Assembly: GCA_000963575.1 (NCBI GenBank)
Contig: CP011077.1
Span: forward strand, 2,852,001 to 2,916,000
DNA from: Klebsiella michiganensis
GTDB taxonomy: Bacteria; Pseudomonadota; Gammaproteobacteria; Enterobacterales; Enterobacteriaceae
Direction: 5' to 3'
Length of the DNA: 64,000 nucleotides
The position numbers and the translations under genes are program-made. This document shows positions 51,611-60,593 of the stretch, one piece after another. The notes beneath the pieces were generated by a model that did no database searches, was not told the origin of the DNA, and was given only the letters and a program-made list of their open reading frames with translations. The first letter of the stretch is position 1, and each line of letters starts with the position of its first letter.

Positions 51611-53635
51611 TCAGGCGACGGTTAGCGCCAGACGTTGTTCACGGTTTAGCCCCTGCAGCGCAGAAACATCGACGATCAGCGCCACGCTGCCGTCCCCCAA
51701 AATGGTGGCCGCAGAAATGCCCGGCACCTTGCGGTAGTTGCTTTCAAGGTTTTTCACTACAACCTGGTGCTGGCCAATCAACTGATCGACCAGCAGCGCA
51801 TAGCGACGCCCGGCGCTTTGCAGGATCACAACGATGCCCTGCGTGGCTTCGGTTTTTGCGCCTTGAACGTCAAAGACTTTCCACAGCTCAACCAGCGGCA
51901 GATACTCCCCGCGTACTTCCAGTACACGCTCGCCGCCCGCCAGCGGGTGCAAATCTTCTTCCTGCGGCTGCAGAGATTCCATCACCGCGTTCAGCGGAAG
52001 AATAAATACTTCGTCACTCACCTTGACCGACATGCCGTCCAGAATGGCGAGGGTCAGCGGCAGCAGGATACGAATGGTCGTCCCTGCCCCGGCTTTCGAT
52101 TGAATTTCGACGTGGCCGCCCATCTCCTGGATGTTACGTTTCACCACGTCCATGCCCACGCCGCGGCCAGAAACATCGGTCACCTGCTCGGCAGTAGAGA
52201 AGCCCGGTGCGAAGATCAGCATTCCCACTTCGTCATCGGTCATGCTTTCGCTGACCGGCATTCCCTGGGAAATAGCCTTCGCCAGAATACGTTCGCGGTT
52301 AAGCCCTGCGCCGTCATCGGTCACTTCGATACAGATATTGCCGCCCTGGTGTTCCGCAGACAGAATCAGGTTGCCAACTTCGGACTTCCCTGCCGCGCGG
52401 CGTTTTTCCGGCGACTCGATGCCATGATCCAGGCTGTTACGCACCAGGTGCGTTAACGGGTCAATAATACGCTCGATCAGGCTCTTATCCAGCTCCGTGG
52501 AGCTGCCCATCAGCGTCAGTTCCACCTGCTTGTTCAGTTTCCCGGCCAGGTCACGGACCAGACGCGGGAAGCGGCTGAAGACGTATTCCATCGGCATCAT
52601 ACGGATAGACATCACCGACTCCTGGAGGTCGCGCGCATTACGCTGCAACTGCCCCATGCTGGTGATCAAATCGCCGTGGTTGACCGGGTCGAGTTCGTTA
52701 GAGCGCTGGGCCAGCATTGACTGGGTAATAACCAGTTCACCGACCAGGTTAATGAGTTGGTCAACCTTCTCTACCGCCACGCGGATACTGGTAGATTCGG
52801 ATGCGCGAGCGGCAGGCTTATCGCGCTCAACGCGCCCTGTGGCTGGCGTTAACGGCTCCGGCAGGCCGGCTTTTTGCACCGCGACTGCCGTTTGCGCAGC
52901 AGCTTCAGGCACCGCCACCGAAGTGGTTTCTGCCACCGCTGGCGCACTTGTTGCGGCAACGGGCACAAAGCTGATTTGCTCGGGCTCAATTACGAAGCAA
53001 AGTACGGCGGTAATATCATCTTCGCTGACGCTGGTTTCCAGCGTGGCCGTCACGGAAGCGGCGTCTTTAACCACATCGCTCAGGGTGCCCAGGTTCCCCA
53101 GCTCTTCGAGCATCAGGTCACGTTCAGCCTCTTTCAACCCATCAATCACCACCCGCAGTTTGCCGCCGTTGTCGGCTGGTGCGGACGCAGGCTGCTCCGT
53201 TTCTACCACGGAGAGTTTGGCCGGCGCCGACGGAGCCTCGCCTTTGGCTTCCAGGGCCAGTTGACGCAGCGCTTTGCAGATATAATCGAAGCTTGCGGCA
53301 TCCGGCTCTTCAGAGTTTTTATAGGCGTCCAACTGTTCCTGCATAATATCCTTGGTTTCCAAAAACAGGTTGATGATATCGGTGTTGAGCTGCATCTCAC
53401 CGCGCCGCGCTTCGTCGAGCAGGTTCTCCATCAGGTGGGTCGTTTCCTGCAGGATGGAGAAGCCAAACGTGCCGGCGCCACCCTTGATGGAGTGAGCCGC
53501 ACGGAAAATAGCGTTCAACTGTTCAGAATCCGGCGCCTCGGGCACCAAATCCAGGAGATGCTGCTCCATATCAGCCAACAGTTCGTCGGCTTCGTCAAAA
53601 AATGTCTGGTAAAAATCGCTAATATCCATGCTCAC
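51611..53635 (-). CDS. cheA: chemotaxis histidine kinase CheA
   Basis: CheA autophosphorylates under receptor control and passes phosphate to CheY and CheB. The 674-aa protein has P1 with the phospho-His48 (AAHSIKGGAGTFG), P2, the P3 dimerisation helices, the P4 kinase with N (LVRNSLDHGIE), G1 (DDGAGL) and G2 (GRGVGMDVV) boxes, and a CheW-like P5. I use the GTG at 53635 (reads M-S-M-D-I-S, as in E. coli); an ATG two codons later is the alternative. The internal Met near residue 98 (ETKDIM) that starts the short form in E. coli is present. The P2 linkers are about 20 residues longer than in E. coli. Confidence 0.97.
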   Translation of the reverse strand: MSMDISDFYQTFFDEADELLADMEQHLLDLVPEAPDSEQLNAIFRAAHSIKGGAGTFGFSILQETTHLMENLLDEARRGEMQLNTDIINLFLETKDIMQEQLDAYKNSEEPDAASFDYICKALRQLALEAKGEAPSAPAKLSVVETEQPASAPADNGGKLRVVIDGLKEAERDLMLEELGNLGTLSDVVKDAASVTATLETSVSEDDITAVLCFVIEPEQISFVPVAATSAPAVAETTSVAVPEAAAQTAVAVQKAGLPEPLTPATGRVERDKPAARASESTSIRVAVEKVDQLINLVGELVITQSMLAQRSNELDPVNHGDLITSMGQLQRNARDLQESVMSIRMMPMEYVFSRFPRLVRDLAGKLNKQVELTLMGSSTELDKSLIERIIDPLTHLVRNSLDHGIESPEKRRAAGKSEVGNLILSAEHQGGNICIEVTDDGAGLNRERILAKAISQGMPVSESMTDDEVGMLIFAPGFSTAEQVTDVSGRGVGMDVVKRNIQEMGGHVEIQSKAGAGTTIRILLPLTLAILDGMSVKVSDEVFILPLNAVMESLQPQEEDLHPLAGGERVLEVRGEYLPLVELWKVFDVQGAKTEATQGIVVILQSAGRRYALLVDQLIGQHQVVVKNLESNYRKVPGISAATILGDGSVALIVDVSALQGLNREQRLALTVA

Positions 53636-53639
53636 GCTA

Positions 53640-54569
53640 TCACCTCGTAGCTGGTTGTGGCGCAACTGTGTTATTCGCCGGAGCCGCCGTAGGATCCTGC
53701 TGCAGAACGCCAAGAGGTTGGTTATCGCTCTCGGAGTTCTCGTGCATGATGGCGTCTTCGGTCTGTTTATTAAGCACCAGCAAACTGATGCGACGGTTAA
53801 TGGCGTCACCGCCTCCGCGTTTGGAGAGACTCATCGTGGAGGACATCCCGATCACGCGCAGCACTTTGCCATCGTCGAGACCACCGGCTACCAGCTCACG
53901 GCGGGACGCGTTCGCGCGGTCGGCGGAAAGCTCCCAGTTGCTGTAGCCGCGCTCGCCGTTGGCATAAGGCAGGTCATCGGTATGACCGGACAAGCTTATC
54001 TTGTTAGGGATACCGTTCAGCACCGGCGCGATTTTGCGCAGGATGTCACGCATGTAAGGTTCCACTTCCGCGCTGCCGTTTTTAAACATCGGGCGGTTTT
54101 GGCTGTCGATAATCTGAATACGCAGCCCTTCCTGAACCAGATCGATTTGCAGGTGCGGGCGCAGCGCGCGCAGTTTAGGGTCGGATTCAATAAGCTGGTC
54201 CAGATCCCCCTTGATGCGTTTCAGGCGGTTGGCCTCCATACGCTTGCGCAGCTCTTCGATGTTGGGCTGTTTTTTCACTTCTCCCTGCTGCTGGGTGACG
54301 TCGTCGCCCCCACCAGGAATGGGACTTTCGCTGTCGGCAATGCGCTGGCCGCCGGTAATGGCCTGCGCCAGCGGGGTGCGGAAATAGTCAGCAATTTGCG
54401 CCAGCTCTTTCGGGCTGGAGATGGAAATCAGCCACATAACGAGGAAGAAAGCCATCATCGCGGTCATAAAGTCCGCGTAGGCAATTTTCCAGGAGCCGTG
54501 TGCCGCCCCGCCGTGTGCCTTGTGCTTGCGGCGCTTTACGACAACGATGGGATGGGCCTGATTTTTCAT
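53640..54569 (-). CDS. motB: flagellar motor stator protein MotB
   Basis: MotB anchors the stator to peptidoglycan and forms the proton channel with MotA. The 309-aa protein has one N-terminal membrane helix with the essential aspartate (YADFMTAMMAFFLVMW, Asp33) and a C-terminal OmpA-like domain (LSGHTDDLPY, SADRANASRREL). Its start overlaps the motA stop by 4 bp and the cheA start follows within 5 bp. Confidence 0.98.
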   Translation of the reverse strand: MKNQAHPIVVVKRRKHKAHGGAAHGSWKIAYADFMTAMMAFFLVMWLISISSPKELAQIADYFRTPLAQAITGGQRIADSESPIPGGGDDVTQQQGEVKKQPNIEELRKRMEANRLKRIKGDLDQLIESDPKLRALRPHLQIDLVQEGLRIQIIDSQNRPMFKNGSAEVEPYMRDILRKIAPVLNGIPNKISLSGHTDDLPYANGERGYSNWELSADRANASRRELVAGGLDDGKVLRVIGMSSTMSLSKRGGGDAINRRISLLVLNKQTEDAIMHENSESDNQPLGVLQQDPTAAPANNTVAPQPATR

Positions 54570-55456
54570 ACTTCTTCTTCCGTCGCGCGCTGCGCGTTCG
54601 GGGAACGTACCGCTCTGACATGCTCTTCCAGCTCAATGAACGATGGACGCTCGCTGGAGTACAGCGTTTTACGGCCAAATTCCACCGCAATTGGCGGCGC
54701 ATAACCGTTGAGACTGGACAGTAAAGTGACCTTCACGCACTGCATCATTTTGGTGGTTTCAGCGCTTTTTTGGCGCAGCACGCTCGCTAATGGGGAAATA
54801 AAACCGTAAGCCAGTAAAATACCGAGGAAAGTTCCCACCATTGCGTGCGCAATTAATGCGCCTAATTCCGCAGCGGGACGATCGGCAGATGCAAGAGCGT
54901 GCACAACCCCCATTACCGCAGCAACGATACCGAAGGCAGGTAATGAATCTCCCATTAACGCAAGGCTGTTGGCAGGTATTTCCGCTTCGCTTTCATGGGT
55001 CTCGATTTCTTCATCCATCAGCGCTTCAATTTCGAATGTATTCATATTTCCGCTGATGATTAAACGCAAATAATCGACAATAAAATCAAGCATCATGGTG
55101 TCCGCTAAAATACGCGGGTAGCTGGCGAAGATTTCGCTTTCTTTAGGGTTTTCAATGTCTCTTTCGAGTGAAAACATACCCTGCTGACGCGACTTAGCCA
55201 TCAGACGATAAAGCAATGCCATCAAATCCATATACATGCTTTTGGTATATTTTGAACGTCTGAAGAGCAGCGGCAGCGCTTTTAAAGTCCCCTTAATCGC
55301 CTTGCCGTTATTCCCTACAATAAACGCCCCAATACCCGCCCCACCAATGATCACAAATTCAGCAGGTTGATAAAGTGCGCCAAGGTGGCCGCCGGTCAAC
55401 ATGTAACCGCCGAACACTGTCCCTAAAACAACCAGGTAACCTATTAAAATCAGCAC
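54566..55456 (-). CDS. motA: flagellar motor stator protein MotA
   Basis: MotA is the pentameric ring part of the proton-driven stator. The 296-aa protein has four membrane helices and the charged cytoplasmic loop that contacts FliG (KYTKSMYMDLMALLYRLM, SLERDIENPKESEIF), plus the conserved prolines (PAFGIVAAVMG and PLASVLRQKSA). It begins with GTG at 55456 (M-L-I-L-I-G), as in E. coli, behind AAGGATGATCTC. I see no clear sigma-28 promoter in the 125-bp gap to flhC. Confidence 0.97.
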   Translation of the reverse strand: MLILIGYLVVLGTVFGGYMLTGGHLGALYQPAEFVIIGGAGIGAFIVGNNGKAIKGTLKALPLLFRRSKYTKSMYMDLMALLYRLMAKSRQQGMFSLERDIENPKESEIFASYPRILADTMMLDFIVDYLRLIISGNMNTFEIEALMDEEIETHESEAEIPANSLALMGDSLPAFGIVAAVMGVVHALASADRPAAELGALIAHAMVGTFLGILLAYGFISPLASVLRQKSAETTKMMQCVKVTLLSSLNGYAPPIAVEFGRKTLYSSERPSFIELEEHVRAVRSPNAQRATEEEV

Positions 55457-55526
55457 GAGATCATCCTTACGCCGTTGAGTGTAGCGAGGATGCCCAGGAG
55501 GCAGATGCAGCGTCGTGTTTGGCCAT

Positions 55527-55558
55527 AAAAAAAGCAGCGGTAATCTCTCACCGCTGCT
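55527..55558 (-). terminator. flhDC terminator
   Basis: Stem AGCAGCGGT/ACCGCTGCT (55533-55541 with 55550-55558) with a seven-base A-run on the left giving U's on the minus transcript, 24 bp after the flhC stop. Confidence 0.9.
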
Positions 55559-55581
55559 GGAATACGCAAACACAGAATCTG

Positions 55582-56160
55582 TTAAACAGCCTGTTCCACC
55601 TGGTCATCCAGCAGTTGTGGAATAATATCGGCAGCATTCTGGGAAAGTTTACGTCTTTTTACCGCCCTTGATGGCGGCTGGCACAGACTGCAGGCAAAGC
55701 TGCCGACCGGCTGGTGTGCGTGGGTGATAAAATTGCCCCCACAGCAGTTACACTGGCTCAACTGGAGCATACCGCTCTCAACGAAACGAACCAGCGTCCA
55801 GGCGCGAGTCAGTGCCAGAAGCGGACCGTCAGACTGGGAAGGACATTGTTCAAGATAGAGTCGATAGGCTTTAATCACCGCATCAACGCCAGTGCATAGC
55901 CCACTACGAAGTAAAAACTGCCAGGCATTACAGAACATGGAAGCATGAATGTTTTGCTCCCAGGTCATAAACCAATCAGTAGAGAAAGGCAGCATCCCTT
56001 TTGGAGGAGGACTTCCACGGAGTTCTTTGTAGAGTTTGATCAGGCGACCACGGCTCAACTGCGTTTCGCTTTCCAGCATTTGCAGTCGGGCACCCAGTGT
56101 TATCAGCTCCATAGCAAGCTGAATATCGCGAGCTTCCTGGACAATACTTTTCTCGCTCAT
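55582..56160 (-). CDS. flhC: flagellar master regulator subunit FlhC
   Basis: FlhC with FlhD forms the FlhD4C2 activator of class II flagellar promoters. The 192-aa protein equals E. coli FlhC, with the zinc-binding cysteines in CNCCGGNF and FACSLCQPP. It follows flhD by 3 bp on the same strand. Confidence 0.98.
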   Translation of the reverse strand: MSEKSIVQEARDIQLAMELITLGARLQMLESETQLSRGRLIKLYKELRGSPPPKGMLPFSTDWFMTWEQNIHASMFCNAWQFLLRSGLCTGVDAVIKAYRLYLEQCPSQSDGPLLALTRAWTLVRFVESGMLQLSQCNCCGGNFITHAHQPVGSFACSLCQPPSRAVKRRKLSQNAADIIPQLLDDQVEQAV

Positions 56161-56163
56161 TTG

Positions 56164-56514
56164 TTATGCCCTTTTTTTCTTAGGTGCCTCGGCAGGCGTC
56201 GACACCTCATTCAATAAACGGGTAGATAACAAAATACCGGTATGGATTTGTTGTAAATCATCCACACGGGAGTCTTGTGTTAAACGAGTAATTGCCTGAC
56301 TTTCGCTAAAACGGAACTGACAAACTAATTGGTTAGTTTCTGCCAGTTTCACCATTTGGGGCAACGTAAGTTCCCCTAGCGTATTTGCCATATCCTCAGC
56401 GATACCTAATCGAAACATAGCCGAAGCTTTGTCCTGACTAATAAGACGCTGTGCAAGCAATAAGTACGACAAATTGATGTCGTAAATATGTTTTAGCAAC
56501 TCGGAAGTATGCAT
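56164..56514 (-). CDS. flhD: flagellar master regulator subunit FlhD
   Basis: FlhD is the partner of FlhC in the flagellar master activator. The 116-aa product matches E. coli FlhD from MHTSELLKHIYDINLSYLLLA on and ends KKKRA. I chose the ATG at 56514 (GGATGG five bases upstream); an ATG three codons earlier gives the 119-aa version seen in some annotations. A promoter with CRP and RcsAB sites lies about 360 bp upstream. Confidence 0.98.
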   Translation of the reverse strand: MHTSELLKHIYDINLSYLLLAQRLISQDKASAMFRLGIAEDMANTLGELTLPQMVKLAETNQLVCQFRFSESQAITRLTQDSRVDDLQQIHTGILLSTRLLNEVSTPAEAPKKKRA

Positions 56515-56855
56515 TTTTTCCATCCCGAATAACCAACTATTATTGTATGCGGCCCAGCCTAAATATCTCGGATGACAGTAACGTTTCAGCGTGTGTAAAT
56601 TCTCCAGAAACTTACAATTGTAAGAAACCGAAGCGCATTTACCGCGCTACTACTGTTTTCTGAACTATTAGGGGGTTTTTACCGCACCCCGCGATGTCGC
56701 CGGGTCGCCCCGGTTAAATTAAAACAATCGTTACGGCCAAAATGCACGGATAGATCTTTAGCTCCGACTCAGCCTCCTTCACATCCCACAGAAGAAGCCT
56801 TTTCCCTGACAGAGCCCGAACGTATGTTGTCGTTCATCATTTTATTACAAAAAAC

Positions 56856-56869
56856 TAAGATTTTTCCTA
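56856..56869 (-). promoter_or_regulatory. RcsAB box of flhDC
   Basis: Read on the minus strand the site is TAGGAAAAATCTTA, the same as the RcsAB box known in the E. coli flhDC promoter just after the transcription start. It implies that the Rcs envelope-stress system represses motility here. Confidence 0.85.
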
Positions 56870-56879
56870 ATTCGGGCAA

Positions 56880-56908
56880 ACTCTACTCGCAGCCCCTGGC
56901 ACATACAA
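56880..56908 (-). promoter_or_regulatory. flhDC sigma-70 promoter
   Basis: On the minus strand TTGTAT (56908-56903), 17 bases, TAGAGT (56885-56880). Start would be near 56873, which puts the RcsAB box at about +4 and the CRP site centre at about -70, the same arrangement as in E. coli. Confidence 0.7.
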
Positions 56909-56932
56909 TGCAGCCACCTGCGATTTTGGAAT

Positions 56933-56954
56933 TTATGTGACGCAGATCACATAA
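56933..56954. promoter_or_regulatory. CRP site of flhDC
   Basis: TGTGA-CGCAGA-TCACA (56936-56951) with flanking TTA/TAA is a perfect CRP site, centred about 70 bp upstream of the predicted flhDC start. Confidence 0.88.
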
Positions 56955-57453
56955 ATACATCATCCTTCGGAGTGAAAAGCATCAGAATCGCTTTTCATTT
57001 GCTTACTTTTTAATCTAATTGAGAATTTAACCGAAGCCGGTAGACGAATAGTGACACTGAAAGATCACAACTCCATGAGTTGCCATTGCTTTTTATCCGA
57101 TACCGGCGGCCAGGAATGCCTGGGCGATCACACTTTAAGAAAGCCATAAAGAGTAATCTGCTGTTATTCATGGACTTAAGTCAAATTATAGCGTGATTTT
57201 AACCGACCGTTATGATTTCAAAAGCGTCAGTTACCGAAAGTTATCGCGCGATCCAGGTTCTCAAATTAATCCGTTCGTCTGATGGAAAAATTTCACATTT
57301 CGTCTACGAAACAATGTTGCAAATTCGTTTCATAAGAATAACTAAACAATTTCTATGAGTGGCCTCACATTTCGTATCGCGACAAGCGTTGCACCTGGGG
57401 CACAACTGGTGTAAGAAAATGTTAACAATTCACGCTAAATGTGGAGGGGTTAT

Positions 57454-57873
57454 ATGAGCTATCGTCATGTGCTGGTTGCCGTTGCTATCACGCCTGAAAG
57501 CCATCGTCTGGTACAAAAGGCCGTCTCCATCGTCAAACCCGTCAACGGAAAAATTTCCCTCGTCACGCTCGCATCAGATCCTGAACTGTATAACCAGCTT
57601 GCCGCCCCTATGATGGAAAACCTGCGCGATCTGATGCTGGAAGAAACCCATCTTTTTCTCGATGAGTTAAAAGAGAAAGCGCAATATCCTGTTGAAAAGG
57701 TAATTATTTCCACAGGGGAACTAAGCGAGCACATTTTGGATATCTGTCAAAAGCACGATGTCGATTTAGTACTTTGCGGTAATCATAATCAGAGTTTCTT
57801 CGGCAAAGTCATGTGCTCAGCCAAGGCTGTCGTGGCTTCTAGCCAGGTCGATGTGCTGCTGGTCCCGCTTTAA
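57454..57873 (+). CDS. uspC: universal stress protein UspC
   Basis: A 139-aa single-domain universal stress protein, closest to E. coli UspC (142 aa): MSYRHVLVAVAITPESHRLV, TLASDPELYNQLAAPM, GELSEHILDICQKH, and the end SQVDVLLVPL. The usual ATP-binding glycine motif G-x2-G-x9-G-S/T is not present in standard form (CGNHNQSFFGKVMCSAKAVV). UspC is linked to stress resistance and motility in E. coli. It is divergent from flhD as in E. coli, with GGAGGGG before the ATG. Confidence 0.93.
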   Translation: MSYRHVLVAVAITPESHRLVQKAVSIVKPVNGKISLVTLASDPELYNQLAAPMMENLRDLMLEETHLFLDELKEKAQYPVEKVIISTGELSEHILDICQKHDVDLVLCGNHNQSFFGKVMCSAKAVVASSQVDVLLVPL

Positions 57874-58688
57874 CGCCCCTCCAACAGGAAGCGGAGCCTA
57901 CTCGGCTTTTTTAGCCTCAACTCCGCTGCTTTTTCAGTTATTCCACAGCGACTAATCACGTCAATTTATAAAAACTCACGTTTTTGTCCTGTGCTTTCGC
58001 CACGGTCTTAATACAGAAAGATAACGCTCAAATAAACGGCAGGGTTTTCGGGTTTCGTCATAACGCCTGCCGCACCGTATTCCTCGGGGATACTTCGCCG
58101 GCAGGATACTGCTTCCCTTTAGCAACCCAATCACCCCACCTGGGCATACTTTTTTACGATAGATAGAAAAAAACAATTCATTAGCCGTATCAGCGGATTC
58201 GGCCCTATTACCCTTCCCGGAATTGCTCGTTTTTTATCCCCGCAGCCTGTTCAGGTGCAACCCCGGATCGCGTTCGCCCGACAATCGTTCGCCCCACAGA
58301 GCGAGTGTTTTGTTTGAAACCCGGATGATTAAATCCCTGACTGAGAGGTAAATGATACAAACATGATCTCTATGCGCTTAAGCCGTCAATTTAAAAAAGA
58401 GCAGAAAAATAAAAAATGATTCACATTATAAACAATTGAAAAATTCAGCCAGCCACACTTTTGACGTGACACCAAAAGGATGACACCCCATTAACATGGA
58501 GGATATATTTTATATCAAATACAGTAGGTTACATAAGTTAAGAAAAAAGAACAAATCAGCCTGCTTTTATCTTTAATAAGATGAAAGAAATCAAAAATAG
58601 CGCTAATCAGGACTTTTCTCATCCTTGATAGCAGCGTATGTTTATTTCATCCCTTCGTAAAATTGCTCATGGAAATAAGGATATTTAT
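57874..58688. other. gene-free stretch between uspC and ftnB
   Basis: An 815-bp stretch with the uspC terminator at its left end. The otsBA genes found near here in E. coli are absent. I see no convincing coding frame, RNA gene or repeat in the rest; short AT-rich tracts around 58380-58600 probably hold the ftnB promoter. Confidence 0.5.
57890..57935 (+). terminator. uspC terminator
   Basis: Outer stem AGCGGAG/CTCCGCT (57890-57896 with 57921-57927) encloses a second small hairpin (GGCT/AGCC) and is followed by GCTTTTT. Confidence 0.75.
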
Positions 58689-59192
58689 ATGCCCGCGGCC
58701 AGCATGATCCAGAAACTTAATGCGCAAATTAATCGTGAGTTCTACGCGTCCCACCTGTGTCTGCACCTGAGCGCCTGGTGTGCCAAAAACAGCCTGACAG
58801 GGAGTGCGAATTTTTTACGCAGCCAGGCACAAAACAACGTCACCCACATGATGCGGGTCTTCAATTTTATGAAGCAGTCCGGCGGCATGCCTAGCGTCGG
58901 CACCATCTCTCCGCCTGACTGCCACAGCCTGACGCTGGAAGAACTTTTCCAACAAACGCTGGATGACCATCACCTGAGACATGAAACGCTGACCATGCTT
59001 AAGGAAGAAGCTAAAGCCGTCAATGCCGGTAAGATTGTGAGTTTTTTAATGGCGCTGGAATTAGAACAGGATCGCGAGGGAGAGCGGCTGCAAACGGTTC
59101 TTGAAGAGGTGCGCAATGCCAAAAAAGCGGGCCTGTGTATGAGCCAGACCGACAGGCGCGTGCTCAGCTTCGTCGAACACGGCTGTCATTGA
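58689..59192 (+). CDS. ftnB: ferritin-like protein FtnB
   Basis: A 167-aa ferritin family protein, the same length as E. coli FtnB. The four-helix ferritin pattern is clear (NREFYASHLCLHLSAWCAK, FLRSQAQNNVTHMMRVFNFM, EELFQQTLDDHH, ALELEQDREGERLQ). Of the FtnA iron-site residues Glu17 and the helix-B His are kept, but the Glu pair before it is Asn-Asn and the later glutamates are changed, as is typical of FtnB. It therefore may not be a normal iron store. The ATG at 58689 (AAGGA upstream) is chosen over an in-frame ATG 17 codons before. yecJ follows on the other strand. Confidence 0.92.
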   Translation: MPAASMIQKLNAQINREFYASHLCLHLSAWCAKNSLTGSANFLRSQAQNNVTHMMRVFNFMKQSGGMPSVGTISPPDCHSLTLEELFQQTLDDHHLRHETLTMLKEEAKAVNAGKIVSFLMALELEQDREGERLQTVLEEVRNAKKAGLCMSQTDRRVLSFVEHGCH

Positions 59193-59208
59193 GCTGTTCG
59201 GCTCAGAT

Positions 59209-59239
59209 AAAGAAGCCCCGCGAATCGCGGAGCTTCTTT
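59209..59239. terminator. terminator between ftnB and yecJ
   Basis: Stem AAAGAAGC/GCTTCTTT (59209-59216 with 59232-59239) extended by CCGCG/CGCGG, in the gap between converging genes. The T-rich end is short. Confidence 0.75.
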
Positions 59240-59258
59240 ATGGCAGCTTAAAACAGCC

Positions 59259-59510
59259 TCAGTGTGCGTCTTTCTGCTGCGTGAATTTCAGCTCAATCAG
59301 GGCAATTGCTTTTTGAATCGCCCGGCGCGTGACCGGGTCAACGGCCGCTGGATGGGTGGTAAAATCGATGGTTTTCAGCTGTTCAGCCATCTTGTCACGG
59401 ACTTCAACGGGGGCAATCACATCAATCACGTCGAGAATTTGTTTAATCACTAACTGGCACGCCACGACATCGGAAACCAGTTCCTGATCGGCAGAGAGTT
59501 GTTCGGCCAT
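59259..59510 (-). CDS. yecJ: YecJ (DUF2766) family protein
   Basis: An 83-aa soluble, helical, acidic protein that by memory matches E. coli YecJ in length and in SDVVACQLVIKQILDVIDVI, and its position next to ftnB is the E. coli one. The function is unknown. It has AGGAGATT before the ATG. Confidence 0.82.
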   Translation of the reverse strand: MAEQLSADQELVSDVVACQLVIKQILDVIDVIAPVEVRDKMAEQLKTIDFTTHPAAVDPVTRRAIQKAIALIELKFTQQKDAH

Positions 59511-59618
59511 TTTAATCTCCTGTTTTATTTGCGCGACAGTCTACCTGCGCGCCTCTGCACGAGGCAACAGCGTATTCGCCGGAAGAAAGGGAAGCGAGAG
59601 CAAAATGCCCCCGCCGAC

Positions 59619-60593
59619 TCATTTTTCGAACTGCCAGCAGGCCACCCGGTGGCCCGGCGAGATCTCCTGCATTCGAGGCGGTTGCTCGTGGCACTGCCCC
59701 ATGGCCCGCGGGCAGCGGCTGGCAAACTTACAGCCTGGGTTTTCCCCCGCCTCACTGCCCATTTCGCCCTTTAACCCGCCCTGCTCCAGCATCTGAACAT
59801 GCGGATCGGCGACGGGAATAGAAGCCAGAAGCGCCCGGGTATAGGGATGAGCGGGCTGGCTATACAGCGTTTGCGCAGGAGCTTCCTCCACCAGCGACCC
59901 TAGATACATCACCCCAATTCGGTCTGAAATGTGGCGAACCATCGACAAATCATGGGCGATAAACAGGTAAGTCAGCCCGAAAGCCTGCTGCAAATCCTGC
60001 AGAATATTTACAACCTGTGCCTGGACGGAGACATCGAGGGCAGACAGCGGCTCATCGCAAAGAATAAATTCTGGATTCACCGACAGCGCCCGGGCAATGC
60101 CGATCCGCTGCCGTTGCCCGCCGCTGAACTCATGGGGAAAACGGTCAAGATGCTCCAGGTTTAACCCCACCTGCCCAAGCAGTTCCAGAGTACGGGCTTT
60201 CCGCCGGGGCGCATCATAACCGTGAATACGCATCGGCTCCGCGATTAGCTGCGCCACCGTCAGGCCAGGATTTAGCGACGAATAAGGATCCTGGAAAACA
60301 GCCTGCATCCGGCGGCGGATGGGCTTTAGCTGACGCTCATTAAGCGCCGCAATGTTTTGCCCATCGAACTCTATTGTGCCGTCGGTTAACTCGAACAACC
60401 GCAATAAGCTTCGCCCGAGCGTCGATTTACCGCAGCCGGACTCCCCTACAAGGCCGTAAGTTTCCCCCGGAAAAATATCGAAGCTCACGCCATCCACGGC
60501 CTTTACAGTCGTGTTCGGCCCGAACCAGCTCCGGTTCGCAATGAAATGTTTGTGCAGATTACGCACGCGAATTAAAGGAGTAATGTCAGGCAT
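59619..60593 (-). CDS. oligopeptide-type ABC transporter ATP-binding protein (OppF/DppF-like)
   Basis: A 324-aa ATPase with Walker A GESGCGKST, Q-loop QDPYSSLNP, signature FSGGQRQRIGIARAL, Walker B FILCDEP and H-loop AHD, followed by the oligo_HPY domain with the HPYTRALL motif and a cysteine cluster (GCKFASRCPRAMGQC, VACW) that in OppF/DppF proteins can hold an Fe-S cluster. The start at 60593 overlaps the preceding ATPase gene by 8 bp. Last gene of the operon. Confidence 0.92.
   Translation of the reverse strand: MPDITPLIRVRNLHKHFIANRSWFGPNTTVKAVDGVSFDIFPGETYGLVGESGCGKSTLGRSLLRLFELTDGTIEFDGQNIAALNERQLKPIRRRMQAVFQDPYSSLNPGLTVAQLIAEPMRIHGYDAPRRKARTLELLGQVGLNLEHLDRFPHEFSGGQRQRIGIARALSVNPEFILCDEPLSALDVSVQAQVVNILQDLQQAFGLTYLFIAHDLSMVRHISDRIGVMYLGSLVEEAPAQTLYSQPAHPYTRALLASIPVADPHVQMLEQGGLKGEMGSEAGENPGCKFASRCPRAMGQCHEQPPRMQEISPGHRVACWQFEK

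Larger units (their letters stand above)
56515..57453. promoter_or_regulatory. flhDC/uspC divergent control region
   Basis: This 939-bp gap contains no gene I can support. From the sites listed separately, flhDC transcription should start near 56873, giving a leader of about 359 nt, longer than the roughly 200 nt of E. coli. A 14-bp perfect palindrome CTTACAATTGTAAG lies in that leader at 56611-56624. The uspC side (57000-57453) is AT-rich without further clear sites. Confidence 0.6.
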
